A stretch of 64,000 bases of DNA, taken from Paenibacillus sp. FSL R7-0345. Its GTDB lineage: Bacteria; Bacillota; Bacilli; Paenibacillales; Paenibacillaceae. Below are positions 16,276 to 25,571 of the stretch, piece after piece. The notes under the pieces were generated by a model. The model searched no databases and was not told where the DNA came from. It saw only the letters and a list, made by a program, of their open reading frames with translations. The translations under genes and the position numbers were made by a program. The stretch is from assembly GCF_038595055.1 (NCBI RefSeq), contig NZ_CP152002.1:2834501-2898500 (forward strand), read 5' to 3'. How positions within the stretch are numbered: the stretch's first letter is position 1; every line of letters starts with the position of its first letter.

Positions 16276-17139
16276 ATACCGTTTACGGTAACGCAGCGGG
16301 GATATGCCGACCTTGCCGGTAAAACGCCGCGAGAAATAAGCTGTGCTCTCAAATCCGGTCCGGTCGGCAATGCCGGCGACAGATAGTTCTGTCTTCAGCA
16401 GCAGCAGCTTGGCCTGCTCAAGCCGGTAATCGGTTAAATACTCCATCGGCGTCAGGCCGTAGACACGCTTCATGCAGCGGGCCAGATAATTGTAGTGAAA
16501 ATGCAGCTCTTCCGCCAGGACGCTGTTAGTCAGCGCCTCGGCATAATGGTTGCGGATATAGGCCTCCGTCTGCTCGGCGATCTCCACGGCATGGCTGCCT
16601 GCAGCATCCTGCTGTGCCAGATCCATCATCCGCAGCATCTCCTCAAAAATCCGCTGCTGCTGCCATACCGCGCCGGAACGTCTGGCCCGGTTCAGCTGCA
16701 GCAGCAGCTCAGCCTGGCCGCTCCGCTCGAACGGGTCCGGCAGCCGGCCAAACTGCGGTACCCGTATCGTATACGGGTGGGTGAGGAACTGCCTGAAGTG
16801 GGCTTCACGGTCAGCATAGACCGGTTCTCCTTCCGCTTCGGCCCATTCCCCGACTGTATGAAAATGAACCCAGATAAACGTAGTCTGTTCCTCGCAGGGT
16901 TTGGCAGAATAATGGTACCGGTCCGGCAGCAGCAGCAGGCTATGCCCCGCGGGTACGGCCCACTGCTTGTGCTCCTCTCCGATATACAAGCAGCCTTCCT
17001 CCACAAAAATCAGATCAAACTTGCCCATGGCTTTACGGTTAGGATGCTGGTCTCCCGCCTGATAGACGGTCCGGTCACATTCCAGAAAATAAGGAAAAGG
17101 CGGCGCCGCCATATGAATATATGAAGGTGTGGTTGTCAT
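16267..17139 (-). CDS. AraC-family regulator, probable regulator of GH127 gene
   Basis: About 290 residues. The N-terminal cupin-like sensor covers residues about 10-150 (FDLIFVEEGCLYIGEE, GHSLLLLPDRYHYS), and the C-terminal double helix-turn-helix covers about 190-290, ending with the AraC signature (STAYFSRRFTGKVGISPLRYRKRY). The ATG at 17139 has GGGG about 7 nt upstream; an ATG two codons earlier is also possible. It is divergent from the GH127 gene, so it probably responds to an arabinoside or related sugar and activates that gene. Confidence 0.87.
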   Translation of the reverse strand: MTTTPSYIHMAAPPFPYFLECDRTVYQAGDQHPNRKAMGKFDLIFVEEGCLYIGEEHKQWAVPAGHSLLLLPDRYHYSAKPCEEQTTFIWVHFHTVGEWAEAEGEPVYADREAHFRQFLTHPYTIRVPQFGRLPDPFERSGQAELLLQLNRARRSGAVWQQQRIFEEMLRMMDLAQQDAAGSHAVEIAEQTEAYIRNHYAEALTNSVLAEELHFHYNYLARCMKRVYGLTPMEYLTDYRLEQAKLLLLKTELSVAGIADRTGFESTAYFSRRFTGKVGISPLRYRKRYSR

Positions 17140-17265
17140 AATCATGCCCCATTTGTAGTGTGAAATAGTACAAAAACAGAGTTGCTTCTGATGCTGTTTT
17201 TGTTTTATTTTACCCTCTATAATGGCAATTAGCGAGAAGAAATAAATGGCGGAGGGAATAATAAA

Positions 17266-19218
17266 ATGAACAAAATAACACAGACACAGAAGACGCTGCC
17301 GGGTACAACCGAAATCAAAGATGAATTTTGGGGACGGTATATCAGGCTTGTTCAGGATGTTGTGATCCCGTATCAATATGAAGCGCTGCATGACCGTGTG
17401 CCGGAAGCGGAGCCGAGCCATGCCATTGCCAATTTTGAAATTGCTGCCGGCAGACGGACCGGTGAATTTAAAGGCTGGGTATTCCAGGACAGTGACGTGG
17501 CTAAATGGCTGGAAGCGGTCGGTTACTCGCTGAGCATTAAACGCGATCCGGAGCTGGAGCGCCAGGCGGATGAGATGATCGAGCTGGTCGGTGCAGCTCA
17601 ACAGCCGGACGGTTATCTGGATACTTACTTTATTATCAAAGAACCGGGCAACCGCTGGACCAATCTGCAGGATTGCCACGAGCTGTATTGTGCGGGTCAT
17701 TTTATTGAAGCTGCAGTTGCTTATTATGAAGCAACCGGCAAAGACAAGCTGCTGAACATTGTCCGGAAGCTGGTTGATCACATCGCTGAGGTGTTTGGAC
17801 CGGAAGAGGGCAAGCTTAAAGGATATGACGGGCATCAGGAGATCGAACTGGCGCTGGTGAAGCTATACAAGCTTACGGGTGAACAGAAATATCTGGAGCT
17901 TAGCAGCTTTTTCATCGACCAGCGCGGACAGGAGCCTAACTTCCTCCGTCAGGAGTGGGAGGCCCGGGGGCAGGTTACCCACTGGAGCGGCAAAACGGAC
18001 AAGACTGATCTGGCGTATCTGCAGGCGCATCTGCCGGTCCGTGAGCAAAGTGTGGCAGTCGGCCACTCTGTGCGGGCGGTCTATATGTATACAGCGATGG
18101 CAGATTTAGCAGCGCTTACCGGTGACGCGGGGCTGCATGAAGCCTGCGAACGGCTATGGCAGAATATGACACAGAAGCAGATGTATGTAACTGGCGGAAT
18201 CGGCTCCACTCATCACGGTGAAGCTTTCACCTTTGATTACGATCTGCCTAACGATACTGTATACGCGGAGACCTGTGCTTCCATTGGCCTGATCTTTTTC
18301 GCCAAGCGGATGCTGGAGCTTGCTCCAGATGCCAAATATGCGGATGTGATGGAACGGGCGCTGTACAACAACGTGCTTGGCTCCATGGCTCAGGACGGCA
18401 AGCATTACTTCTATGTTAACCCACTGGAAGTATGGCCGCAGGCCTGCTCCTGCAATCCGGGCAAGCATCATGTAAAAGCAGAGCGCCAGGGCTGGTTCGG
18501 CTGTGCCTGCTGCCCGCCAAACGTAGCCCGGCTGCTGACTTCATTGAACCAGTATATCTATACGGTGCATGGAGATACACTTTATACGAACCTTTACATC
18601 GGCAGTGAATCTGTCTTTACACTTGGCGGACAGGAGGTTTCCGTCAGCCAGCAGAGTAACTACCCGTGGGAGGGCAAGGTACAGCTGAAGGTGGAGCCGG
18701 CAGCGGCTGCTGAATTCGCTGTTGCGGTGCGGATTCCATCCTGGTGCAAGGGTGCGGAGCTGAAAGTTAACGGAGAAGCGGTAAACGCCGCTGATGTGCT
18801 TGAGCAGGGCTATGCTGTGATCCGCCGCGTATGGCAGGCCGGGGATGTCATCGAGCTGAACTTGCCGATGGAAGCAAGCCGAATTTATGCCAATCCCAAG
18901 CTGCGTGCAGATGCCGGACAGACAGCCATTCAGCGGGGGCCGCTGGTCTATTGTCTGGAGGAAGCAGACAACGGCGGGACGCTCAGCTCGATTTCCCTGG
19001 ATGAGACAGGAGCGTTTGCCGAAAGCTTTGAGGAGACCCTGCTCGGCGGAGCTGTTATAGTGAGGACAGAAGGTTTCCGCGTAGATGAAGCGAGTTGGGA
19101 TGGCGGATTGTACGGCAGTGTGAAGGCCGGGGTTAAGCCTGTTCAGGTTACGGCCATCCCGTATTACCTGTGGGGCAACCGCGGCAGCGGAGAGATGAAG
19201 GTGTGGATCAGGGATTAG
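17266..19218 (+). CDS. GH127-family glycosidase (beta-L-arabinofuranosidase type)
   Basis: 650 residues of the GH127 (formerly DUF1680) family, whose founding member HypBA1 removes beta-L-arabinofuranose. It has the (alpha/alpha)6 barrel and then beta-sandwich domains. The zinc/nucleophile site is visible: Glu and Cys in YAETCASIG, and the Cys pair in CACCPPN, where the second-sphere and nucleophilic Cys lie. There is no signal peptide, so it acts on imported oligosaccharides. Ribosome binding site GGAGGG. An AraC regulator lies divergent. No sugar transporter is adjacent. Confidence 0.92.
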   Translation: MNKITQTQKTLPGTTEIKDEFWGRYIRLVQDVVIPYQYEALHDRVPEAEPSHAIANFEIAAGRRTGEFKGWVFQDSDVAKWLEAVGYSLSIKRDPELERQADEMIELVGAAQQPDGYLDTYFIIKEPGNRWTNLQDCHELYCAGHFIEAAVAYYEATGKDKLLNIVRKLVDHIAEVFGPEEGKLKGYDGHQEIELALVKLYKLTGEQKYLELSSFFIDQRGQEPNFLRQEWEARGQVTHWSGKTDKTDLAYLQAHLPVREQSVAVGHSVRAVYMYTAMADLAALTGDAGLHEACERLWQNMTQKQMYVTGGIGSTHHGEAFTFDYDLPNDTVYAETCASIGLIFFAKRMLELAPDAKYADVMERALYNNVLGSMAQDGKHYFYVNPLEVWPQACSCNPGKHHVKAERQGWFGCACCPPNVARLLTSLNQYIYTVHGDTLYTNLYIGSESVFTLGGQEVSVSQQSNYPWEGKVQLKVEPAAAAEFAVAVRIPSWCKGAELKVNGEAVNAADVLEQGYAVIRRVWQAGDVIELNLPMEASRIYANPKLRADAGQTAIQRGPLVYCLEEADNGGTLSSISLDETGAFAESFEETLLGGAVIVRTEGFRVDEASWDGGLYGSVKAGVKPVQVTAIPYYLWGNRGSGEMKVWIRD

Positions 19219-19359
19219 TTGCAGTAAGGCGGCGTAACAGGCGTTAAACCTGGTGAATAGCCACACCAGAAGCGATGGTTCTGAATGCATAAGTATTGAG
19301 GGCCTGGAGCGGGTGTATTGTGCTCCAGGCAGCAAATGGTAAGAAGCCGGGCTGGAGCT

Positions 19360-19382
19360 GGTTGCTGAGGCAGCAACCTTTT
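19360..19382 (+). terminator. Terminator after GH127 gene
   Basis: GGTTGCTG (19360-19367) and CAGCAACC (19371-19378) form a perfect 8-bp stem with a 3-nt loop, followed by TTTT. A second hairpin (GCCTGGAGC at 19302-19310 with GCTCCAGGC at 19322-19330) lies just upstream without a T-run. Confidence 0.65.
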
Positions 19383-19430
19383 GGGCGGTGCGAGCGTCTC
19401 ATAAAGTATCCGGTACAAGGAGGATGCTTT

Positions 19431-19937
19431 ATGAGACGTTTTTTGATTACGCTGCCTGTGCTTGCAGCTCTGCTGCTGGCAGGCTGCGGAAACGACGGTC
19501 AGCTGAACGATGCAGGTGGACAGGCTGCTGAAGCAACGCTACTGCCTTCAGGGACGCCGCCGCAGGCTGCTGACATAACGCAATCTACACGCGAAATTGC
19601 TTTTGATATTGATGGCATTGCTGATCCTATCGTTAATGATGAGATCAAGGACAGTCTGAAAGAAGCGCTGGGGGGAATTGTAAATGAGGATCTGGAGCAA
19701 TTTAACCGTGCGTTCACAACACCGGAGCTGGCCAAGGCCAATGAGTACGGCTTTAAGTCCGGAGGCGGAATTATTTTCACCGGGGTGGATTATATCTCCG
19801 ACCAGCCGGAGGGAAGAGTAGTAATGAACGTGAATTACAACTGGATTACCGCAGACGGTGAAGAGAGATCAGATAGCCCGAATTACTGGTTCATGGAGAG
19901 CAAGGAAGGGAAATGGGGCTTGGTTACGATTGACTGA
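19431..19937 (+). CDS. Lipoprotein of unknown function
   Basis: 168 residues. A lipoprotein signal peptide (RRFLITLPVLAALLLAGC) places the lipidated Cys at about residue 19, so the protein sits on the outer face of the membrane. The remaining part is a small alpha/beta domain, with a helix near EIKDSLKEALGGIVNEDLEQ and a C-terminal sheet resembling NTF2/DUF4878-type extracellular domains; this fold guess is weak. GGAGG precedes the ATG by about 7 nt. Single gene. Confidence 0.8.
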   Translation: MRRFLITLPVLAALLLAGCGNDGQLNDAGGQAAEATLLPSGTPPQAADITQSTREIAFDIDGIADPIVNDEIKDSLKEALGGIVNEDLEQFNRAFTTPELAKANEYGFKSGGGIIFTGVDYISDQPEGRVVMNVNYNWITADGEERSDSPNYWFMESKEGKWGLVTID

Positions 19938-20126
19938 TCTGGTGTGGAGCGTTCGATTGCTTGGATAATATAATATGCCGTAGTGTCCTGCTCATAGCTT
20001 ACTGCTTAGAGCATACTTTAATTTCAGTAAATTCTTATCTTTAATGCTCCAAAAGACACTCTACTCCAAGCCATAGCCTTATCCTTCTGACAGTGGAGGC
20101 TCTGAGTTACCATGACTAAAGTGTTT

Positions 20127-20313
20127 AACTGCACATTGTACAACTAAAACGGCTATATTTTAGCGAAAATGGGATATAGCTGCACTTTGTACACTTAAAA
20201 GTACTGAAAAACTCTGAATTCGGCTATCTTGCCTGTTTTAGTTGCACGAAATACACTTAAAACGCACCGAGGCAGATTTTTGCCGGATTTAGCTGTATAA
20301 AATGCAGTTAACC
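20127..20313. repeat. Palindromic intergenic element, copy 1
   Basis: Lies in the 546-bp gap between the lipoprotein gene and the cellobiose phosphorylase gene. Four short palindromic cores of the type TGCACTTTGTACA-(A)CTTAAAA start at 20130, 20181, 20243 and 20294. The first two face one way and the last two the other, so the whole element is an imperfect inverted repeat with arms of about 85 bp that align without gaps. The spacing 51/62/51 is identical in copy 2 at 51707-51894. No coding frame. The rest of the gap (19938-20126) shows nothing I can name. Confidence 0.75.
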
Positions 20314-20381
20314 CAGTGTACTCGCACGTTATTCCCGGCAGCATAAAACACCCTGCAACATTGAACCCGTCAGCCGCACAA

Positions 20382-20425
20382 AAGAACCCGGTTACGCCGC
20401 ATATGCGGATAACCGGGTTCTTAAG
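20382..20425. terminator. Terminator of cellobiose phosphorylase gene
   Basis: AAGAACCCGGTTA (20382-20394) pairs perfectly with TAACCGGGTTCTT (20410-20422), with an inner CCGC/GCGG stem. On the minus strand it is followed by TTTT. It is located 60 bp beyond the stop of the minus-strand gene. Confidence 0.8.
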
Positions 20426-20483
20426 CATATATAAGTTATACTCACAAGTTAGCTTAATTCCGCCTAAGCGGCCTCAGCGTTAA

Positions 20484-22919
20484 TTAACCAAGTTCAACAA
20501 CAACCTGGTGCACAGCACCGTCGCCGACTGGCGTAATGATGTTGCCTTCAACAGCAGCGCCGTCGAGAGTCAGGCTGGCAACGCCCTTGGACACATGGTT
20601 CGGGTTCTTGATGGTGATGACATAAGTGTCTCCGCGGAAGACGCGGGTGATTTCGAAGCCATCCCACTCGGAAGGGATACAAGGATCAACCTTCAGACCG
20701 GCAAAGTCAGCTTGAATTCCGAGGATTGACTGGGTAATAGCAACATAGTTCCATGCAGCTGTACCAGTCAGCCAGGAGTTTTTCGCTTCACCGTGACGCA
20801 CAGCGTCTTTACCGGCGATCATCTGGGAGTACACATAAGGCTCCATACGGTGTACTTCGCTGATGTCCTCCAGGTAGGCCGGAGCGATTTTTTTGTAGAT
20901 TTCGAACGCTCTGTCCCCGTGTCCAAGCACGGTTTCTGCGATCATGATCCACGGGTTGTTGTGGCAGAAGATACCGGCATTTTCCTTGTAGCCCGGAGGG
21001 TACGTGGAAATTTCACCAAGGTTCAGATAGTACTTGGAGTAAGCAGGCTGCTGCAATACGATACCGTATTCAGTATCCAGGTGCTCCTCTACAGAAGTCA
21101 GAGCCTTGGCTGCCTGGCCGCCCTCAACGCCGATGCCGGCCATAACGCAGATGCCCTGCGGCTCGATGAAGATTTTGCCTTCTTCATTTTCGTTGCTGCC
21201 GATCTTATCGCCGTAGTGGTCGTAAGCGCGCAGGAACCAGTCTCCGTCGAAGCCGTGAGTCAGCGTGATTTCACGCATGTTCTCGATCTTGGCTACAGCG
21301 TCTGCAGCTACATCGTCAAGTCCGCGCATGCGGCAGATTTCTGCATAGTCCGGTCCAACGAAGACGAATAGTCCGGCGATGAACACGGATTCTGCTGTAC
21401 CGCCTGCGATATTCTCAGTAGTCTGGAACGATTCACCCGGCACGGTGGAGAAGCAGTTCAGGTTGAGGCAGTCATTCCAGTCCGCGCGGCCGATCAGCGG
21501 CAGGCCGTGTGGTCCGAGATTGTTGGTTACATGCTCAAAGGACAGCTTCAAGTGCTCAAACAGGGTAGCGGTATGGTCCGGATTGCTGTCAAAAGGAACC
21601 TGCTCATCAAGGATCGAATAATCGCCGGTTTCCTTAATGTAGGCAGCAGTTCCCGAGATCAGCCAGAGCGGATCATCATTGAAGCCGGAGCCGACTTCAT
21701 TGTTGCCCTTTTTGGTAAGCGGCTGGTACTGGTGATACGCGCTGCCGTCAGGGAATTGGGTAGCCGCGATGTCGAGAATACGTTCTCTGGCACGCTCAGG
21801 AATCTGGTGAACGAAGCCGAGCAGATCCTGGTTGGAATCGCGGAAGCCCATACCGCGGCCGATACCCGATTCGAAATAGGAAGCGGAACGGGACATGTTG
21901 AACGTAACCATACACTGGTACGGATTCCAGATGTTAACCATCCGGTTCAGCTTGTCGTCACCGCTCTGGATCTGATATTTGGACAGCAGGTTATCCCAGT
22001 GTGCAGCCAGGACAGCAAGTGCAGCGTCAACCTGCTCGTCTGTGGCGAACTGGTCGATAACAGCCTGTGCCGGTTTTTTGTTGATGACATTCAGTGCTTC
22101 CCATTTCTCGTCTTCCGGATTCTCGATGTAGCCGAGAACGAAGATGAAGGACTGCTGTTCACCCGGTTCGAGCGTAATATCCAGAGCGTGGGAGCCGATT
22201 GGCGACCAGCCGGAGGCTACGGAATTGTTAGCCTGTCCGGAAGCGACCACCTCAGGGTTGTCCAGTCCGTTGAACATGCCGAGGAAGGATTCACGGTCAG
22301 TATCGAAGCCAGCCAGCGGTTTATTTACAGAATAGAAAGCGTAGTGGTCTCTGCGCTCACGGTATTCGGTTTTGTGATAGATAACGGAATCCTTGACTTC
22401 AACCTCACCAATGCTCAGGTTGCGCTGGAAATTGGTCATATCATCATGGGCATTCCACAGACAGAACTCGGCAAAGGAGAACAGCTTAACGGTTTTCTTC
22501 ACGTCGCCAGTGTTCTTAACGATGAGGCGGTGTACTTCGGCGTTGTGGCCCATCGGTACAAAAGCAAGCTGGTTAACGGAAATACCGTTGCGCTCACCAG
22601 TAATGGAAGTGTAGCCAAGACCGTGGCGGCACTCGTAGAAATCGAGGTCACGCTTAACCGGCATCCAGCCCGGAGTCCAGAAATCACCATCGTCATGCAG
22701 GTAGTAGTAGCGGCCGCCGTTGTCCAGCGGAATATTGTTATACCGGTAACGGGTAAGTCTTCTCATGCGTGCATCACGGTAGAAGGTGTAACCGCCGGCA
22801 GTATTGGAAATAAGACCGAAAAATTGCTCGTTACCGAGGTAGTTGATCCAAGGGTAAGGTGTTTTAGGAGTGTTAATTACGTACTCTTTGCGAGTGTCGT
22901 CAAAAGTTCCGAATTTCAT
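20484..22919 (-). CDS. Cellobiose phosphorylase (GH94)
   Basis: 811 residues, the length of known cellobiose phosphorylases. The enzyme splits cellobiose with phosphate into glucose 1-phosphate and glucose in the cytoplasm. The catalytic acid Asp is in [15 protein letters not shown] near residue 480; [22 protein letters not shown] in the (alpha/alpha)6 barrel is also typical. AAAGGAG lies about 11 nt before the ATG. Cellobiose rather than chitobiose or laminaribiose is judged from overall resemblance. The operator in front matches that of the adjacent LacI gene, so cellodextrin induction through that repressor is likely. No transporter is adjacent. Confidence 0.93.
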   Translation of the reverse strand: MKFGTFDDTRKEYVINTPKTPYPWINYLGNEQFFGLISNTAGGYTFYRDARMRRLTRYRYNNIPLDNGGRYYYLHDDGDFWTPGWMPVKRDLDFYECRHGLGYTSITGERNGISVNQLAFVPMGHNAEVHRLIVKNTGDVKKTVKLFSFAEFCLWNAHDDMTNFQRNLSIGEVEVKDSVIYHKTEYRERRDHYAFYSVNKPLAGFDTDRESFLGMFNGLDNPEVVASGQANNSVASGWSPIGSHALDITLEPGEQQSFIFVLGYIENPEDEKWEALNVINKKPAQAVIDQFATDEQVDAALAVLAAHWDNLLSKYQIQSGDDKLNRMVNIWNPYQCMVTFNMSRSASYFESGIGRGMGFRDSNQDLLGFVHQIPERARERILDIAATQFPDGSAYHQYQPLTKKGNNEVGSGFNDDPLWLISGTAAYIKETGDYSILDEQVPFDSNPDHTATLFEHLKLSFEHVTNNLGPHGLPLIGRADWNDCLNLNCFSTVPGESFQTTENIAGGTAESVFIAGLFVFVGPDYAEICRMRGLDDVAADAVAKIENMREITLTHGFDGDWFLRAYDHYGDKIGSNENEEGKIFIEPQGICVMAGIGVEGGQAAKALTSVEEHLDTEYGIVLQQPAYSKYYLNLGEISTYPPGYKENAGIFCHNNPWIMIAETVLGHGDRAFEIYKKIAPAYLEDISEVHRMEPYVYSQMIAGKDAVRHGEAKNSWLTGTAAWNYVAITQSILGIQADFAGLKVDPCIPSEWDGFEITRVFRGDTYVITIKNPNHVSKGVASLTLDGAAVEGNIITPVGDGAVHQVVVELG

Positions 22920-22940
22920 TTAGGAGAGTCTCCTTTCGAT

Positions 22941-22958
22941 TGTGAACGCGCGTTTACG
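22941..22958. promoter_or_regulatory. LacI-type operator at cellobiose phosphorylase promoter
   Basis: TGTGAACGCGCGTTTACG, an inverted repeat centred on CGCG, 22 bp upstream of the start codon on the minus strand. It shares 16 of 18 bases with the site in front of the LacI gene (24134-24151). Being close to the start codon, it probably blocks transcription or elongation. Confidence 0.75.
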
Positions 22959-23014
22959 GGAGTCAGAAAAAATTCCCTCGGGGCAAAGGGAGTTTCTCTT
23001 GAAGTATAATTCTC

Positions 23015-23051
23015 GCAGAAACGGAATTAAGGAAGGCAAAGCCGTTTCTGC
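23015..23051 (-). terminator. Hairpin between LacI gene and cellobiose phosphorylase
   Basis: GCAGAAACGG (23015-23024) and CCGTTTCTGC (23042-23051) make a perfect 10-bp stem with a 17-nt loop just after the LacI stop. No clear T-run follows, so it may weaken rather than stop transcription into the downstream gene, or protect the mRNA end. Confidence 0.4.
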
Positions 23052-23057
23052 TTCCTA

Positions 23058-24116
23058 TTAAGTTGCTTTCGGCGGCTGACAGGAATCTCTTTCGACCAGC
23101 CGGGCCGGAAAGCTGATAGTGCTGAAGGTCGGCTGCTGTGAATCACAGAGCTCGATGACCTTCTCGACGGCAGCCTTGGACATTTCATAAATCGGCAGGC
23201 GCACAGAGGTCAGCTTGGGATGGATGCGGGCAGCGAGCTGCACATCATCGAATCCGGCAATCGAGATGTCCTCAGGCACGGAGATGCCGTGCTCGGCGAG
23301 CGCTTCCATGGCCGAAATCGCCATATCGTCGTTGGAGGAGAAGAACGCGGTCGGCAGCGGATTGCCTGAAGCAATCAGCTGTTTAACCTCCTCATAAGCC
23401 TTCTCCTTCAAAAAATCGCCCTGCAGGACATACTGATCTTTAGGAATAAGCCCGTGGCGCTTCAGCGTATCCGCATAGGCCATGTAGCGTTCCCTTCCGG
23501 AATAAGTGTTCATCCGTCCGCAGATCATGCCGATTTCCTTGTGGCCAAGTCCGATCAGATGCTCAATGGCTTCGACCGTGCCCTCATAATCCTTGGAGTT
23601 AACAATAGCCAGATGATTGCGGTCCAGATGCTCTGCCATGATCTCCGAAATATCATAATCGATCAGCACAAGCGGGGAATCAAGTCCCACCATTTCCCGT
23701 ACGATATCAATATCCTTCTGGGTGCCGACGATGATGCCGCCGTCAATCCGTTTCTGCAGAAAAGCCTGCTTAACCTTCAGGAAATCATCGGGGGAGTAGA
23801 CGGTGTGGATCAGCACATAACAGCCTCTGGCATTCGCCGTGTCGACTACGGCATCGACGAACGGGGCAAAGTAGTTATTCTGGTAGATCCGGGTCGTGTT
23901 CTCCTTCTCGTTCATGCTGATGGCAAAAAGCCCGATCGTATCGGTCTTCTTGCCGGCCAGAGCCCGGGCAAAGCTGTTGGGCTCATACTGATGCTGCTCA
24001 ATAACCTTCAGTACCTTGGCCCGCGTCTCTTCAGGGACATTGGAATAATTGTTGATCACGCGGGACACCGTGCTTCGGGACACCCCTGCGAGCCTCGCTA
24101 TATCTTCGCTGCGCAT
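23058..24116 (-). CDS. LacI-family repressor, likely of cellobiose phosphorylase
   Basis: 352 residues. The N-terminal LacI helix-turn-helix (SEDIARLAGVSRSTVSRVIN) and hinge helix (NSFARALAGKKT, about residues 47-58) are complete, followed by a periplasmic-binding-protein-like sensor domain of full length. The gene lies upstream of the cellobiose phosphorylase gene on the same strand. Matching CGCG-centred operators occur at its own promoter and at the phosphorylase promoter, so autoregulation plus control of that gene is inferred. The inducer is probably cellobiose or a cellodextrin. Confidence 0.9.
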   Translation of the reverse strand: MRSEDIARLAGVSRSTVSRVINNYSNVPEETRAKVLKVIEQHQYEPNSFARALAGKKTDTIGLFAISMNEKENTTRIYQNNYFAPFVDAVVDTANARGCYVLIHTVYSPDDFLKVKQAFLQKRIDGGIIVGTQKDIDIVREMVGLDSPLVLIDYDISEIMAEHLDRNHLAIVNSKDYEGTVEAIEHLIGLGHKEIGMICGRMNTYSGRERYMAYADTLKRHGLIPKDQYVLQGDFLKEKAYEEVKQLIASGNPLPTAFFSSNDDMAISAMEALAEHGISVPEDISIAGFDDVQLAARIHPKLTSVRLPIYEMSKAAVEKVIELCDSQQPTFSTISFPARLVERDSCQPPKAT

Positions 24117-24133
24117 ATTGCCCCCTTTTTGCT

Positions 24134-24151
24134 TGTAAACGCGCGTTTATG
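24134..24151. promoter_or_regulatory. LacI-type operator at the repressor's own promoter
   Basis: TGTAAACGCGCGTTTATG, nearly perfect dyad, about 17 bp upstream of the LacI start codon on the minus strand. Same sequence class as the site at 22941-22958. Confidence 0.75.
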
Positions 24152-24304
24152 AGTTCATTGTAAAATATAATGTCCCGGAAATCAATCCTCTTTTTACAAT
24201 TCTCTTTTTGAAAAACTGGTGAACAGAAGCTGCTATAATAGAATAGATTCATTATAAAGAGAGAAATAGAAGCGGAACTAAAAACAAACGGGTCAGGTGA
24301 TGAA

Positions 24305-25441
24305 GTGACTGTGCTGTCAATAAGACAACTTGAAAGCTATACCGAACACTCTGTTGTATTTCCCGCATTTACTATGGAGGTTTCCCGGCAGGAAGCGGTT
24401 GCGCTGCATACGGGCATGAACGTACGGGCTGTGCTCCTCGGCATTCTTACAGGCAAATTGCCTGTGGCTGAAGGGGAAATCAGAATTAACGGCCATACAT
24501 ATACCGGACATATCCGGCAGGCGGTGCCTGAGACTGGTTTTTTGCTGCTGGAGGAAGGGGAATACACCAGACTAACGGTAAAAGAGAACCTGCGCTTTTA
24601 CAGCAAGCTGTATGGCTACGGCCGTCCGGTCGAGGAAGTGATGCGGATAGTCAGGCTTGACGCCAAAGCAGGTGTGCGTTTATCCGCTCTGAGCCATTCC
24701 GAGAGAAAACGTGTGCAGTATGCCCGGCTGATTATCCAGGATGCGCAGCTGCTCGTCTGCGAGGAGCCGGACCAGAATGTTGATAACGAAACAAAGCTTG
24801 TGTTCAGGCGGCTTGTGCAGCAGCTGTGCGGCAGCGGTAAAGCGGTGCTTATTCTGACTGGTAACATGGAGACTGCACTCAGTATAACTAACCGGGTGTA
24901 TCGGCTGGATGAAAAGGGACTACAGGCTTTTGATATACAGGATCAGGAGGAGCAGGCTGCGGAGTCAGCTGTACCTGAACCGTCTTTCATCCAGTCTGCG
25001 GATGAAACAGAATCATCACGTAAGGAAGACGGTCAGCCGGATGGTGATATTGTAAAAGAGGAAGAAGCAGCCGAGGAGATCGAGCAGACGCTCCAGCTGT
25101 TCCGTTTTGAAAAAATCCCGACCCGCATGAACGACAAAATCATTCTGTTCAATCCGCCGGAAATTGATTATGTCGAAAGCAGTGACGGTCAGACCCAGCT
25201 TTCAATCGGCGGTGAGCTTTATCCGACTGCTTTTAAAATTAATGAGCTGCAGGAGCGTCTGCATTCCTACGGTTTTTTCCGCTGCCACCGGTCCTATCTG
25301 GTTAATCTCCAGAAGGTCAGAGAAGTCATCACATTCACCCGCAACAGCTATAGTCTTGTACTTGATGATGTAGCGAAGACCTCGGTACCCTTGTCCAAGA
25401 CCAAAATGGCCGAATTAAAGGAAATGATGGGGCTGAAATAG
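24305..25441 (+). CDS. Degenerate ABC-ATPase fused to LytTR DNA-binding domain
   Basis: 378 residues in three parts. Residues about 1-215 follow the fold of an ABC-transporter ATPase, but the Walker A loop has lost its GxxGxGKS sequence (HTGMNVRAVLLGIL), the signature LSGGQ is LSHSERKR, and Walker B is QLLVCEEPDQ. Residues about 218-270 are an acidic linker. Residues about 280-378 are a LytTR domain (IDYVESSDGQTQLSI, FFRCHRSYLVNLQKV). It is probably a regulator that no longer hydrolyses ATP. An ABC-2 exporter is encoded directly downstream, so it likely controls or joins that transporter. GTG start with a modest ribosome binding site. Confidence 0.85.
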   Translation: MTVLSIRQLESYTEHSVVFPAFTMEVSRQEAVALHTGMNVRAVLLGILTGKLPVAEGEIRINGHTYTGHIRQAVPETGFLLLEEGEYTRLTVKENLRFYSKLYGYGRPVEEVMRIVRLDAKAGVRLSALSHSERKRVQYARLIIQDAQLLVCEEPDQNVDNETKLVFRRLVQQLCGSGKAVLILTGNMETALSITNRVYRLDEKGLQAFDIQDQEEQAAESAVPEPSFIQSADETESSRKEDGQPDGDIVKEEEAAEEIEQTLQLFRFEKIPTRMNDKIILFNPPEIDYVESSDGQTQLSIGGELYPTAFKINELQERLHSYGFFRCHRSYLVNLQKVREVITFTRNSYSLVLDDVAKTSVPLSKTKMAELKEMMGLK

Positions 25442-25571
25442 CTCCATTCAGGTATACATATGCTCCATTTACGCTCTTTTGTGCTCCTTTCACAGTGATT
25501 TTAGTGCACTGCTGCTGCGTTTGCCGTACGATTTGGACATAGACAGCAGAAGGGCGGAGGATGAGCAGGCG

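Noticed and set aside
17140..17835. N-terminal extension of the AraC protein to 522 residues
   Set aside because: It runs antisense through the GH127 gene, and the AraC homology and ribosome binding site begin at about 17139.
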